From Tolypothrix bouteillei VB521301 (GTDB lineage: Bacteria > Cyanobacteriota > Cyanobacteriia > Cyanobacteriales > Nostocaceae), in the NCBI RefSeq assembly GCF_000760695.4, contig NZ_JHEG04000001.1:4546895-4610894 (forward strand): DNA of 64,000 bases. Reading direction: 5' to 3'. Under the pieces are notes generated by a model. It worked only from the letters and a program-made list of their open reading frames with translations. It was not told where the DNA came from and ran no database searches. The first letter of the stretch is position 1. Every line of letters starts with the position of its first letter. This document shows positions 46,238 through 55,026 of the stretch, piece after piece. Position numbers and translations under genes: made by a program.

Positions 46238-46864
46238 ATGAATGTCTCTGCTAGTGTAACGTCTTATAATAGTCCAACCCCTAAGTCTTCGCCGATGATT
46301 CTGGAATCTTTACCCGAACCAGCGATCGAGGGACATGACTGTCCCCGTCGAACTCGGATGCAAATAGACTTAATATTACTGGCGATTGAGGCTTTGGAGC
46401 TAGGTGGCTCCGAAGCTATTTTGGCATTTGCTGAAGAGTTGGATCTTAAAGGTATTGTAAAAAATAGAGTCAATTTGTGGCGAATGCGTAGCACAAATCC
46501 TTTACGAAGAGCACATACCCGTCGGATCTTAACTATTACAGAGGCAAAGGCTTTAGTGGTTATTGCGTGCTACATAGCACGACGTCTGACAGTTGTCATT
46601 CGCCAGCTGTTAATGGTGTATCAACAAATGGTTGAAAAACAGATACCATTAGAACAAAATTTACGTCTCTCAAATTACTTGGAGAGATTTAGAGCACATT
46701 TTAAGAGCAGAATGAATCCCCGACGTTCTGGTTTAACTACATTAAATTCTGATGAAAAATTAGATGAACTGGCTATAAATTTGTTAGGACAACTCTTATT
46801 TTGTACCGGTACATCTGGAATGCAAAGGTTCTGGATTAGTCTATTTGACGGTGAAGTGGAATGA
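46238..46864 (+). CDS. DUF3038 protein
   Basis: A 208-residue cyanobacterial protein of unknown function. The family region includes RRTRMQIDLILLAIEALELG, GSEAILAFAEELDLKGIVKN and RVNLWRMRSTNPLRRAHTRR, mostly helical, with a hydrophobic helix ALVVIACYIARRL. The frame opens at TTG 46211 but ATG 46238 (MNVSASVTSYNS) is the likelier start. The stop overlaps the next ATG by four bases (ATGA), so it is translated together with the DUF4335 gene, its constant partner in cyanobacteria as I recall. Confidence 0.8.
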   Translation: MNVSASVTSYNSPTPKSSPMILESLPEPAIEGHDCPRRTRMQIDLILLAIEALELGGSEAILAFAEELDLKGIVKNRVNLWRMRSTNPLRRAHTRRILTITEAKALVVIACYIARRLTVVIRQLLMVYQQMVEKQIPLEQNLRLSNYLERFRAHFKSRMNPRRSGLTTLNSDEKLDELAINLLGQLLFCTGTSGMQRFWISLFDGEVE

Positions 46865-48432
46865 ATATTCAGCGTAAGTATAGTTTACCTAATTGTACGC
46901 TCCTTTTGGAGGGTTTGAGTGATGCTACAAGGGCGGCACATCTTCAAGAACTGCGCCCGGAATTATCGATATTGGTAAATGCAGAATGTTATATATCTGG
47001 ATATAAAAAACCTATATCAGGAGGACGAGAGTTTTTTGAAAGCTTGGTGAGAGCGGTTAGTGCTTACGCTCAAGAGTTTTTAAGCAACATACCCAATCCT
47101 CAAGCACGTGACTCAGAATCAGAATTGGTGCAGTTACAAAAAGTGAGTCGCGATCGCCACAGATTAGTCGTACACTCTGAGAATGCATCACAAGAAACGG
47201 GGGCAAATTCTCACGGTCAACCAACCACTGAAATCGATTTAAACACAGTACAGCTTTTTGATTTAGTAGAAGCAATAGACCAATTTTTTGCAGATAGCCA
47301 AACACTCCCAGAGTTATCGTTAAAAGTACAACCCGTTGCCAGACGATATGGCAACTTCAACCAAGCTTTAGTTAAGCAAGCTGTTCCCGCTGGTATAGGT
47401 GTCACTAGTTTGGCAGCAGCGGCGGTTGCTTTTAGCATCATTCCAGTACCTGAAATCCGTCCACCGCAACAAAACAATACACAACCCACTAGCAGCACAA
47501 CATCTCGTTCCAACGCTCTTGCTTCTCCTGGTGTCACACCCACACCAGCCCCTAACGAACCAGTAGCAGCAAGCCCTACTTTCACGCCCACACCAACATC
47601 TACGACTGCCAGCGAGTCTACGCCTGCTTCCCTTGCTGCATCTGTAAATCCTACGACGCCAACACCAACACCAACTCCCACCGCACCTGAAGCAACTGCT
47701 CCGACTCCAATCCCAAACCCAACAGCCGTTAAAGATTTAGAAGCACTTTTAAACACGGTTCCCGAGATTACGGATGCATCCGTTTTACGTGCATTGCAAC
47801 GCCAAGTTTACAACCAAATTAATCCAGAGTGGGCAAATCGTTCAGCATTAACTCAGGACTCCGTTTTTCGGGTCGGTGTTGCTGGGGATGGTTCCCTTGT
47901 TGGCTATAAAGCAGTCAATAAAGCTTCCAATGACGCTGTGGCGAACACTCCCCTACCCAAGCTGCTTTATAATCCTGCAAATTCGCGGGGTCCCATTACT
48001 AATGAACCAATCGCTCAATTCAAAGTCGTTTTTACAAACCGAGGCATTTTAGAAATTAGCCCTTGGCGCGGGTACACTAAAACTCCAGAGGTTATAGGTA
48101 GCAAAATTACTGACGCCAACACGATCGGTGTACTCAACCAGAAACTGACTAATACTATCCGCCAGGGTTGGCGTAATACAGCATCTTTCCCAAAAGATTT
48201 GAAGTATAGGGTAGCTCTTAATAAAGACGGAGCGATCGCCGATTACGAACCACTCAATCAAGTAGCTTTTGACTATTTCCGACAAACACCCCTTCCCAAG
48301 ATGTTCCAACAAGACGTTTATGGTTCAAATACAGGTGCGCCAAACAGCAAAGAACCTCTTGCTCACTTCCAAGTGGTCTTCAAACCTGACGGTAACATTG
48401 AAGTGACTCCGTGGAAGGGGTACGGACAATAG
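46861..48432 (+). CDS. DUF4335 protein with two C-terminal repeats
   Basis: A 523-residue protein. The N-terminal DUF4335 domain begins MNIQRKYSLPNCTLLLEGLS. A hydrophobic stretch (about 174-197, AVPAGIGVTSLAAAAVAFSI) is a likely TM segment. A long Pro/Thr/Ser linker (about 200-290, with TPTPTPTP runs) leads to two related domains of about 110 residues (about 295-400 and 405-523). Each ends with FKVVFTNRGILEISPWRGY or FQVVFKPDGNIEVTPWKGY. The layout suggests a membrane-anchored protein holding two copies of a small domain away from the membrane. Function unknown; paired with DUF3038 by overlap. Confidence 0.8.
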   Translation: MNIQRKYSLPNCTLLLEGLSDATRAAHLQELRPELSILVNAECYISGYKKPISGGREFFESLVRAVSAYAQEFLSNIPNPQARDSESELVQLQKVSRDRHRLVVHSENASQETGANSHGQPTTEIDLNTVQLFDLVEAIDQFFADSQTLPELSLKVQPVARRYGNFNQALVKQAVPAGIGVTSLAAAAVAFSIIPVPEIRPPQQNNTQPTSSTTSRSNALASPGVTPTPAPNEPVAASPTFTPTPTSTTASESTPASLAASVNPTTPTPTPTPTAPEATAPTPIPNPTAVKDLEALLNTVPEITDASVLRALQRQVYNQINPEWANRSALTQDSVFRVGVAGDGSLVGYKAVNKASNDAVANTPLPKLLYNPANSRGPITNEPIAQFKVVFTNRGILEISPWRGYTKTPEVIGSKITDANTIGVLNQKLTNTIRQGWRNTASFPKDLKYRVALNKDGAIADYEPLNQVAFDYFRQTPLPKMFQQDVYGSNTGAPNSKEPLAHFQVVFKPDGNIEVTPWKGYGQ

Positions 48433-48626
48433 CTAATAGCTAATGGCTAATGGCTAATGGCTAATGGCTAATGGCTAATGGCTGATGGTGTGCCCACCAG
48501 TACCGATCGCAAAGTGTAGCACGCTCACGTGCTATGGAGGAGAGTTTTCCTCTCATAGCACTGGCAAACTTGGAGGGTTAATAGTGCAATTAGCTAATAG
48601 CTATTAGCCATTAGCTATTAGCATTC
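48430..48626. repeat. Large inverted STRR block
   Basis: Begins with GGCTAAT heptamers (seven in a row) and ends with TAGCCAT/TAGCTAT heptamers in inverse sense. In between is a second hairpin (TAGCACG..CGTGCTA and GAGGAGAG..CTCTC). The whole block could form one long stem between the convergent DUF4335 and PBP genes. Confidence 0.85.
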
Positions 48627-48628
48627 TT

Positions 48629-50896
48629 TCACTTTGTAATCTTGCCCATATAATTTCCCCAAAGCTGTGCTGCTTGAGCACTACTCCCAGAAGTAGGAGA
48701 ATTGTTATCGTTTCCCAGCCAAATTCCTGTTGCTAGCCGTCGTTGGGGAATAAACCCAATAAACCATAAGTCAACGTTGTTGTTTGTTGTACCCGTTTTA
48801 CCTGCTTCTCCCAATCCAATCGCTGCACTGCGACCCGTACCGTTTGTTACCACTCCACGAAGCATCCGCACCATCGTATCGCTAATTTCTGGTGATAAAA
48901 CTCGCTTGTTGGCTTCTGGATCTTGGTCAAAGGAATAAATAACACGACAAGTCTTTGGGTCTTTAATATCGCGGCAATCGCTACTATCTAGTATTCTACT
49001 AATTGCATGGGGACGGTTCCATACACCATTGTTGCCAATGGCACTAAAGGCACCTGTCATTTCTAATACATTAACCACGCTCTGACCCAGTATTAACCCA
49101 GGGACTTCTTCCAACTCGGATTTAACACCCAAGCGTCGTGCCATTGATATCACTTTATCTAGCCCTACGTCCTGCGCTAGTCTTAAGGCAATAGGGTTTT
49201 CAGATAAGGCTAAGCCAGTGGCAACGGTCAAACTTCCCGCACCCGTGCGGCAGGGTTTATAAGTAAAGCCTCTCCAGCGTAAAGGCAAACAGGAATAACT
49301 TCTCCCTGATGAAATTCCTTGCTCGATCGCTGCTGTGTATGCAAAAACTTTGAAGGTAGAACCGGGTTGCCTTTTTGCTTGAACGGCGCGATTGAATTGG
49401 CTGGTTCGGTAATCCGTACCACCAACCATAGAGACAATTCCACCCGTACTAGTATCAAGAGTTACCATTGCCCCTTGGGAAAAGCCAAAATTTCTTCCAG
49501 CCGTGCGGACTTGATTGCGTAACGCTGTTTCTGCTTGTGACTGAATTTGCGGGTCTAGCTGAGTTTCAATAATAAAGTTTCCCTCAGTTGCTAGTTCTTT
49601 TCCCAAAATTTTTTCTAGCTCTTGGAAGACATAACTATAAAAGTAAGGAGCAATGGTTTTTGCTTGCTGTTCGCAAACTTTGGAACTAATTTCAACGGGC
49701 GATCGCCTTGCTCTGTTATATTCGTCCTGTTTCACTTTGCCCATTTCGAGCAATCGTCGCAGTACGCGATTGCGGTATTCTATAGTTCTCAGCTTGTTAT
49801 TGCTATCTCCACAAAAGTCGAAGGCATTGGGGGCTGGCAAAATTCCCACGAGTGTTGCTGCTTCTGCAAGAGTTAATTCTTTGGCTGACTTGTCAAAATA
49901 ATACCGAGACGCATCTTCAAAACCTGATGTATCTGCTCCCAAAAAAACCCTGTTTAAATAGGTCAGCAGAATGTCATCTTTACTGTAAAATGTCTCCAGC
50001 TTTAAAGCGATAACTGCTTCGCGGAATTTCCGTCCGAGGGAATCCTGTCTGCCTACGTAACTCTGAAACAAACTTCGGGCAACTTGTTGGGTAACAGTAC
50101 TGGCTCCCTGTTGGACATCCCCACTACGGGTATTAATAAATACTGCTCGTAAAATTCCTAACGGATCGACGCCAAAATGCCAGTAATACCGACTATCTTC
50201 CGAAGCAACGACTGCTGCGGGCAAATAAGGACCAAAATCCTGCAACCGCTTCATATCAATGTGGGCGGTTGTTCGTGGTTCCCGCAGTCGTGTTTCTCCA
50301 TCACGAGCGTAAATCACAACTGGTGCTCGCGTTGCACCAGGTAGGGGTCTGACACTGACCTTCAACCATTCGACACCGATGGCAAGTACCATGAGAGAAA
50401 CCGCACCAGCCGCACCCAGTCCCGCCCAACCTGCGGCTCTAACGTACCAGGCGGGTGGATTGACATATTGCAATCTGACTGAAGCTGCTAGTTCTGGCGG
50501 TCCAAGGGTAAGAACGTCTCCGTGACGCAGTTCCAAAGATTTTACCCGCCGCTTGCCTCGATAAATACCATTTGTAGATTCTTCATCTTTAATGACAAAC
50601 GCAGGAGTTCTTTGGCTGGAGTCCCTTGAGAGAGATAGATGAATTTGACTGACGACTGGATTGCGAACAACGATATCGCAGGACTTAGAACTGCGTCCCA
50701 ATATGTAGCGATCGCCTAAGAGGGGATATACTTCTGCTTTATCTGCCCCCGCATCCTGCACCCAAAGTTCCGGTACTTTGGCATTAGGCTTGAGTGCCAG
50801 TTTAGAGAAATCTACTCTAGCTTGAATTGTCTGTACTGCTTGAGTTATTTGACCAAGCAAAGTTTGTGGCTTTTGAGGCGGTTGGGGGGAACTCAT
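48629..50896 (-). CDS. Class A penicillin-binding protein with N-terminal FHA domain
   Basis: Bifunctional peptidoglycan synthase, 755 residues. A cytoplasmic FHA domain (about 58-140) with GRSSKSCDI, SQIHLSLSRD and DEESTNG can bind phosphothreonine. One TM (about 155-175) follows. The glycosyltransferase 51 domain (about 200-380) has catalytic Glu233 in ASEDSRYYWHFGVD and GASTVTQQVARS. The transpeptidase (about 465-750) has Ser513 and Lys516 in QPGSTFK, SEN at 565-567 and KTG at 700-702. The FHA fusion is known in cyanobacterial PBP1 proteins and points to Ser/Thr kinase control of wall growth, which is inferred. Confidence 0.94.
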   Translation of the reverse strand: MSSPQPPQKPQTLLGQITQAVQTIQARVDFSKLALKPNAKVPELWVQDAGADKAEVYPLLGDRYILGRSSKSCDIVVRNPVVSQIHLSLSRDSSQRTPAFVIKDEESTNGIYRGKRRVKSLELRHGDVLTLGPPELAASVRLQYVNPPAWYVRAAGWAGLGAAGAVSLMVLAIGVEWLKVSVRPLPGATRAPVVIYARDGETRLREPRTTAHIDMKRLQDFGPYLPAAVVASEDSRYYWHFGVDPLGILRAVFINTRSGDVQQGASTVTQQVARSLFQSYVGRQDSLGRKFREAVIALKLETFYSKDDILLTYLNRVFLGADTSGFEDASRYYFDKSAKELTLAEAATLVGILPAPNAFDFCGDSNNKLRTIEYRNRVLRRLLEMGKVKQDEYNRARRSPVEISSKVCEQQAKTIAPYFYSYVFQELEKILGKELATEGNFIIETQLDPQIQSQAETALRNQVRTAGRNFGFSQGAMVTLDTSTGGIVSMVGGTDYRTSQFNRAVQAKRQPGSTFKVFAYTAAIEQGISSGRSYSCLPLRWRGFTYKPCRTGAGSLTVATGLALSENPIALRLAQDVGLDKVISMARRLGVKSELEEVPGLILGQSVVNVLEMTGAFSAIGNNGVWNRPHAISRILDSSDCRDIKDPKTCRVIYSFDQDPEANKRVLSPEISDTMVRMLRGVVTNGTGRSAAIGLGEAGKTGTTNNNVDLWFIGFIPQRRLATGIWLGNDNNSPTSGSSAQAAQLWGNYMGKITK

Positions 50897-51320
50897 GTGC
50901 TATTCACACTACTTTGAATGAGTGAAGAACCGGGGTTTATTCGTCTTTAATACCAAGTATCCACCATTGTACTCATAAGCTTATGAAGACGGTGGCAGTC
51001 TTTGGCAGTTCCCGATTCCAGTTAACTATCTGTATCTGTTGACTGATGTTGTTAACTTCGTCATGTGTTTATCTTGTTATAGCTTGTTTTTTTACTGTCA
51101 CGCTCATTTTTATCTCCAATTTTTCAAAAAAAATTATTCACCTTTTGATATTGTGTGATATAATAGTCAGAATTTTTAGAAAAATGATAAATTTTTCTTT
51201 TATAACATATAAGAATATTTTAAAGCAAAAATATATCTCTTCATTTAGGATGATTTTCTATGTGCTATTGTCTGTTTAAATAAGCGGAAGTACTCCGTTG
51301 AGGTGTTGAGGTTAAGAAAT
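50897..51320. other. Intergenic region with AT-rich core
   Basis: About 420 bases between divergent genes. A 77-codon frame at 51046 is built of AT-rich codons (Ile, Phe, Lys, Tyr) and looks like chance. Both promoters should lie here; no specific motif was recognised. Confidence 0.45.
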
Positions 51321-51989
51321 ATGAACGGAAGATATCTAGCCTTCATCGGTACAGCAATTGCTTTAGCGTTTTCAAGCAATGTTGCTGTTGCCCAATCAAC
51401 TAAGTTTGAGGGGGTCGCTCAAGGTGGTCAGCCATCTACTGCTAAACCATTCAAACTTTCCCCAGAGGGCAAGAAAATCCTGTGCCAAAATTTCCCCCTA
51501 AATTCTCAATGTCAAGCAGGTGGTGGTACGGGCGCGACTCAAACCCCCTCTAGCGGTAGTTCAGGCACTCAGAATACCAACAAAGAGCCAGCAACAGGCG
51601 CTCCTAACAGCACTACCCCAGAAGGTACATCTACTCCTGGTGATAACGGTACTCCTGGTGTAACTGGTCCTGGAGGTACAGTCGAGCCTTCTACGACTCC
51701 TCCTGGCGGTTCAACAACCGATCCTTCTCGTACAACTGCTCCTGGTAGCGAGACTACACCTGTGGCACCATCCGGTACAACAGGTGCTCCAGATAGCGGT
51801 ACTGGTACTCAACAAATCACTCCAGCTCCTGGCACTCCTGATAGTACAGGCGCTCCCAACAGCACTACCCCAGAAGGCACATCTACCCCCGGTGATAATG
51901 GCACTCCCGGTAGCACTGGTCCTGGCGGTTCAACCACTCCTTCTCAGGGTTCTGGTTCCGAACAGCCCTCCACAGGTGGTTCAAAGTAA
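51321..51989 (+). CDS. Secreted Pro/Thr/Gly-rich repetitive protein
   Basis: A 222-residue protein I do not recognise. The start MNGRYLAFIGTAIALAFSSN gives a Sec signal peptide with predicted cleavage after VAVA. Two Cys (about 55 and 63: KILCQNFPLNSQCQAG) come next. From about residue 70 to the end it is low-complexity Thr/Pro/Gly/Ser. A 30-residue unit starting TGAPNSTTPEGTSTPGDNG occurs twice (about 92 and 176), the copies also being similar in DNA. It is probably extracellular or periplasmic, perhaps a sheath or surface component. A GTG at 51303 would extend the N-terminus by six residues. Confidence 0.7.
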   Translation: MNGRYLAFIGTAIALAFSSNVAVAQSTKFEGVAQGGQPSTAKPFKLSPEGKKILCQNFPLNSQCQAGGGTGATQTPSSGSSGTQNTNKEPATGAPNSTTPEGTSTPGDNGTPGVTGPGGTVEPSTTPPGGSTTDPSRTTAPGSETTPVAPSGTTGAPDSGTGTQQITPAPGTPDSTGAPNSTTPEGTSTPGDNGTPGSTGPGGSTTPSQGSGSEQPSTGGSK

Positions 51990-52038
51990 TTAAGATGCAT
52001 TAAGGTGTCATCTGATATTAATCTGCTTGTAAAAGCAA

Positions 52039-52084
52039 AAGTGAGGGGTGGGTTAACTGGGTTAGCCTACCCCTCACTTGTTGT
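52039..52084 (+). terminator. Hairpin after the secreted protein gene
   Basis: AAGTGAGGGGT (52039-52049) and ACCCCTCACTT (52069-52079) form a perfect 11-base stem, followed by GTTGTT. A second hairpin (CAGTGACCAGT / ACTGGTGACTG) follows toward lspA. These lie between convergent genes and probably end transcription. Confidence 0.65.
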
Positions 52085-52131
52085 TAACAGTGACCAGTTT
52101 ATAATGACTGGTGACTGATGACAGGTCAAAC

Positions 52132-52602
52132 CTACTTGTGGTTTGAAGTTGGTGTTTTTTGAAAAGTAGAAATTAGCAAGCAAGCAATCCCGATATTGAT
52201 AAAAACATCAGCCAAATTAAACACAGCAAAGTTAATTAACCGAACATCCAGAAAATCGACAACATAGCCATGAATAAACCTGTCGATACCATTACCAATT
52301 GCTCCACCTAAAATCAACCCATAGCCCAGTTGGTCCCAAAAATGTAACACCGGACCAAACCATGCCATTGCTATCAACACCAGACTGACTCCTAGTGATA
52401 ACCAACGCAACCACTCTACTTTTCCTGAAAATAAACTAAAAGCAGCACCAGTGTTGGTGACATAAGTAAAGTGAAATATTCCAGGTAATAAGGCTTGCGT
52501 TTGTCCCAAGTTAAAAGTTTGCACTATCCAATATTTTGTCAGTTGATCTAAGCAAAAAGCCACCACAGCAGCAACCCAGAAGAGATTATTTTTTATACGC
52601 AT
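52132..52602 (-). CDS. lspA: Lipoprotein signal peptidase (signal peptidase II)
   Basis: Inner-membrane aspartic protease that cleaves lipoprotein signal peptides, 156 residues, four TM helices. VTNTGAAFSLF, GNGIDRFIHGYVVDF and FNLADVFINIG are the conserved boxes, and Asp116 and Asp132 are the expected catalytic pair. It lies 21 bases downstream of bioY on the same strand. The PstS lipoprotein encoded nearby would be one of its substrates. Confidence 0.96.
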   Translation of the reverse strand: MRIKNNLFWVAAVVAFCLDQLTKYWIVQTFNLGQTQALLPGIFHFTYVTNTGAAFSLFSGKVEWLRWLSLGVSLVLIAMAWFGPVLHFWDQLGYGLILGGAIGNGIDRFIHGYVVDFLDVRLINFAVFNLADVFINIGIACLLISTFQKTPTSNHK

Positions 52603-52623
52603 AACTGATTACTGGTCACTACA

Positions 52624-53211
52624 CTAGTAAAACATGAGATGGCGCAGCACATATGCTATTACAACTACAGCGCAAACTACAGCTAATTGTCCCGGTAATG
52701 CAAACCAGGAGTATTTCAGCATTGCTTGCGTCAAAGGCAAAGTTTCTGTACCTTGCCACTTTAAAACAGAACTGATAATCAAATAAGTAATACCGCAGAT
52801 GTGAACGGTTAACAACCCACAAAAACAACTAAAAGTCAGAGTTTCTAGTTTGGGTTTAGCTTTAAAGGCGAAATATCCACAAATCCAAGCCCCAGGAATA
52901 AAACCCAGCAAGTAGCCAAAGTGAGATAGTTTAACGTAGCCAATTCCACCACCCTCAGCAAATACGGGTAATAAGGTTAAGCCCATCACTAAGTAAGCAA
53001 TTTGTGAGAGTGCGCCTGCATTTTTGCCTCCCAAACACCCAACTAGCAACACCCCACCAATTTGATAGGTAACTCCCAAAGAGAAAGTGTGAACTCCCTG
53101 GTGGCTCCAACTCCAAGGTAGGGTGGTGACATGGGCTTCCAAGAACGTACCACCCATTGTCAGCAGTAAGCCAATCATAGACCATAATAATTGATTGGAT
53201 GCAGCTAGCAT
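52624..53211 (-). CDS. bioY: Biotin transporter BioY
   Basis: Substrate-binding membrane component of biotin ECF-type uptake, 195 residues, about six TM segments. The core shows YQIGGVLLVGCLGGKNAGAL, SQIAYLVMGLTLLPVFAEGG, GYLLGFIPGAWICGYFA and a C-terminal ALPGQLAVVCAVVVIAYVLR. It is followed by lspA with a 21-base gap; bioY-lspA pairing is a layout I recall from cyanobacteria. The ATPase and coupling subunits are not nearby, so it acts alone or with a shared ECF module. No biotin riboswitch or BirA site was recognised upstream. Confidence 0.88.
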   Translation of the reverse strand: MLAASNQLLWSMIGLLLTMGGTFLEAHVTTLPWSWSHQGVHTFSLGVTYQIGGVLLVGCLGGKNAGALSQIAYLVMGLTLLPVFAEGGGIGYVKLSHFGYLLGFIPGAWICGYFAFKAKPKLETLTFSCFCGLLTVHICGITYLIISSVLKWQGTETLPLTQAMLKYSWFALPGQLAVVCAVVVIAYVLRHLMFY

Positions 53212-53665
53212 TTACACAGCGCTCGCGTAAAGGACTTTTATAAATAAAATAAAAAATAGTCAACTTTATCTTAATTCCCTAAATTGTTAACTGAGAAATA
53301 TTTAGCTAGTACAAGAAGGTGGGAAATATTTCTTGTATGAAGCACAATATGCCTTTAGCCATTAAATCTCTGTCTTATCGCATCCGTCTGCGGATAGAGA
53401 ATGATAAAATTTTATAACTGGCTACCAGTAGCTTTAAGAATCATAACGATAGGATGTCGTACTTCCTGCGTTAGTACAAAAGTATTAAAAGAGTTGATTT
53501 TTTTGACTAACTAACTTATTTCATTCAAAAGCGATCGGTAAAAAATGTTAATTTTTTATAGATAAATTAAACTAGAGCCATTGGTCTTAGCTATGTTAAC
53601 CTTTTCTTTACTCTACAGCTGTATAGTATAAACGCTTAGTCGGAAAATTAGTAAAATACACGTCC
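53212..53665. other. Upstream region of the pst operon
   Basis: Divergent gap of about 450 bases between bioY and pstS, AT-rich, one HIP1-like site. The only regulatory-looking element is the weak Pho-box candidate at 53595. A -10-like TATAGTATA lies at about 53622-53631. Confidence 0.45.
53595..53613 (+). promoter_or_regulatory. Weak Pho-box candidate upstream of pstS
   Basis: GTTAACCT is a 7/8 match to the cyanobacterial Pho-box unit PyTTAAPyPy(T/A). It is followed after three bases by CTTTACTC, a poorer match with the correct 11-base spacing. A third unit is not clear. PhoB/SphR control of pst is expected from known biology, but this site is uncertain. Confidence 0.3.
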
Positions 53666-54862
53666 ATGCTTTTCCGTTACCCTGTCAATAATTCTTCTCG
53701 CCTAACGAGAACAGTTTCAGTTCTTGCACTTACCCTAAGTTTAGCTGCTTGTGGGGGTGGAGAACAGCAAGCACAAAATGGTAACAACACCAGTGAGAAT
53801 ACTGGTACTGCTACAAATACAACTGCTACCGCACCAGGAAAACTCGATTTAGGTGGAAATGTATCCTTAACAGGTGCAGGAGCATCTTTCCCCGCACCTT
53901 TATATACAGCTTGGTTTCAAGGATTAAATCAGAAGTATCCCAACCTGCAAGTTAATTATCAGTCAGTTGGTAGCGGTGCGGGTGTCGAGCAATTTATCAA
54001 AGGCACAGTCGATTTCGGTGCTAGCGACGTTGCGATGAAGGATGAAGAAATTAAGAAGGTAGACAGAGGTGTTCTGTTACTACCCATGACTGCAGGTAGC
54101 ATCGTCGTAGCATATAACGTACCGGGGGTAGACCAACAGATAAAACTGCCTCGGGAAGTTTATACCAACATTTTCCTGGGTAACATCAAGACCTGGAACG
54201 ATCCTAAAATTACTGCTGCCAACCCTGGTGTTAACTTACCCAATACACCCATTACAATCGTACACCGCTCGGATGGTAGCGGTACAACAGGCGTTTTCAC
54301 CCAGCACTTAAGCGCAGTGAGTCCAGAATGGAAATCCAAAGTTGGGAGTGGCAAAACTGTCAGTTGGCCTACAGGAGTTGGTGCTAAAGGTAATGAAGGT
54401 GTAACTGCTCAGGTACAACAAACACAAGGTGCAATTGGTTACGTTGAGTACGGTTACGCCAAACAAAACGATTTGAAATTTGCATCTTTACAGAATAAGG
54501 CAGGACAATTTGTTGTGCCTTCAGATGCATCCGCAGCGAAAACTCTTGAATCCGTTGCCTTACCTGACAATCTCCGCGCTTTTATCACAGATCCTGAAGG
54601 CGCAGAATCATATCCCATCGTGACCTACAGCTGGATTTTGGCGTATAAAAAATATTCCGACCCCGCAAAAGCTAAGGCCGTGGAAGCTATGATTGAATAT
54701 GGCTTGACGGAAGGTCAAAAACAAGCTCCCGAACTCGGATATGTTCCTCTTCCTCAGCCTGTGGTGCAAAAAGTGGCAGCAGCGGCAGATGCAATTAGCC
54801 CCGATTACAAAATTGCAGGGGGTGCTGCTGGCAATACGACTGCGGCTAGTACTGGTAAATAG
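53666..54862 (+). CDS. pstS: Phosphate ABC transporter substrate-binding lipoprotein PstS
   Basis: High-affinity phosphate-binding protein, 398 residues. The lipobox SLAAC places the lipidated Cys at 29. A disordered Asn/Thr-rich spacer (about 35-60) leads to the binding domain. GAGASFPAPLYTAWFQGLNQ, YQSVGSGAGVEQFIKGTVDF and HRSDGSGTTGVFTQHLSAV carry the phosphate-contact residues. It is the first gene of pstSCAB and lies 164 bases before pstC, so extra pstS transcript may arise by partial termination. Confidence 0.97.
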   Translation: MLFRYPVNNSSRLTRTVSVLALTLSLAACGGGEQQAQNGNNTSENTGTATNTTATAPGKLDLGGNVSLTGAGASFPAPLYTAWFQGLNQKYPNLQVNYQSVGSGAGVEQFIKGTVDFGASDVAMKDEEIKKVDRGVLLLPMTAGSIVVAYNVPGVDQQIKLPREVYTNIFLGNIKTWNDPKITAANPGVNLPNTPITIVHRSDGSGTTGVFTQHLSAVSPEWKSKVGSGKTVSWPTGVGAKGNEGVTAQVQQTQGAIGYVEYGYAKQNDLKFASLQNKAGQFVVPSDASAAKTLESVALPDNLRAFITDPEGAESYPIVTYSWILAYKKYSDPAKAKAVEAMIEYGLTEGQKQAPELGYVPLPQPVVQKVAAAADAISPDYKIAGGAAGNTTAASTGK

Positions 54863-55026
54863 ACAAATAACACTTACAAATTTTCAAGTTCGCCGTCACG
54901 CATTTCATAAACACAAGCAGAACCGCTGAAATAGTCTTAACTGTTAACTTGTTTGAGGCATGGAATTAAAATTTTCATTTTTAAGCGGTTCGCTCCCACT
55001 TTTTTGTCAATAAGTGAAATCATTAG

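Noticed and set aside
51046..51279. 77-codon hydrophobic frame as a membrane peptide
   Set aside because: The region is very AT-rich and the codons are those expected by chance; no start signal was seen.
52604..53665. A biotin riboswitch or strong three-unit Pho box upstream of bioY or pstS
   Set aside because: No biotin RNA element is known to me that fits, and only one good Pho-box unit was found.
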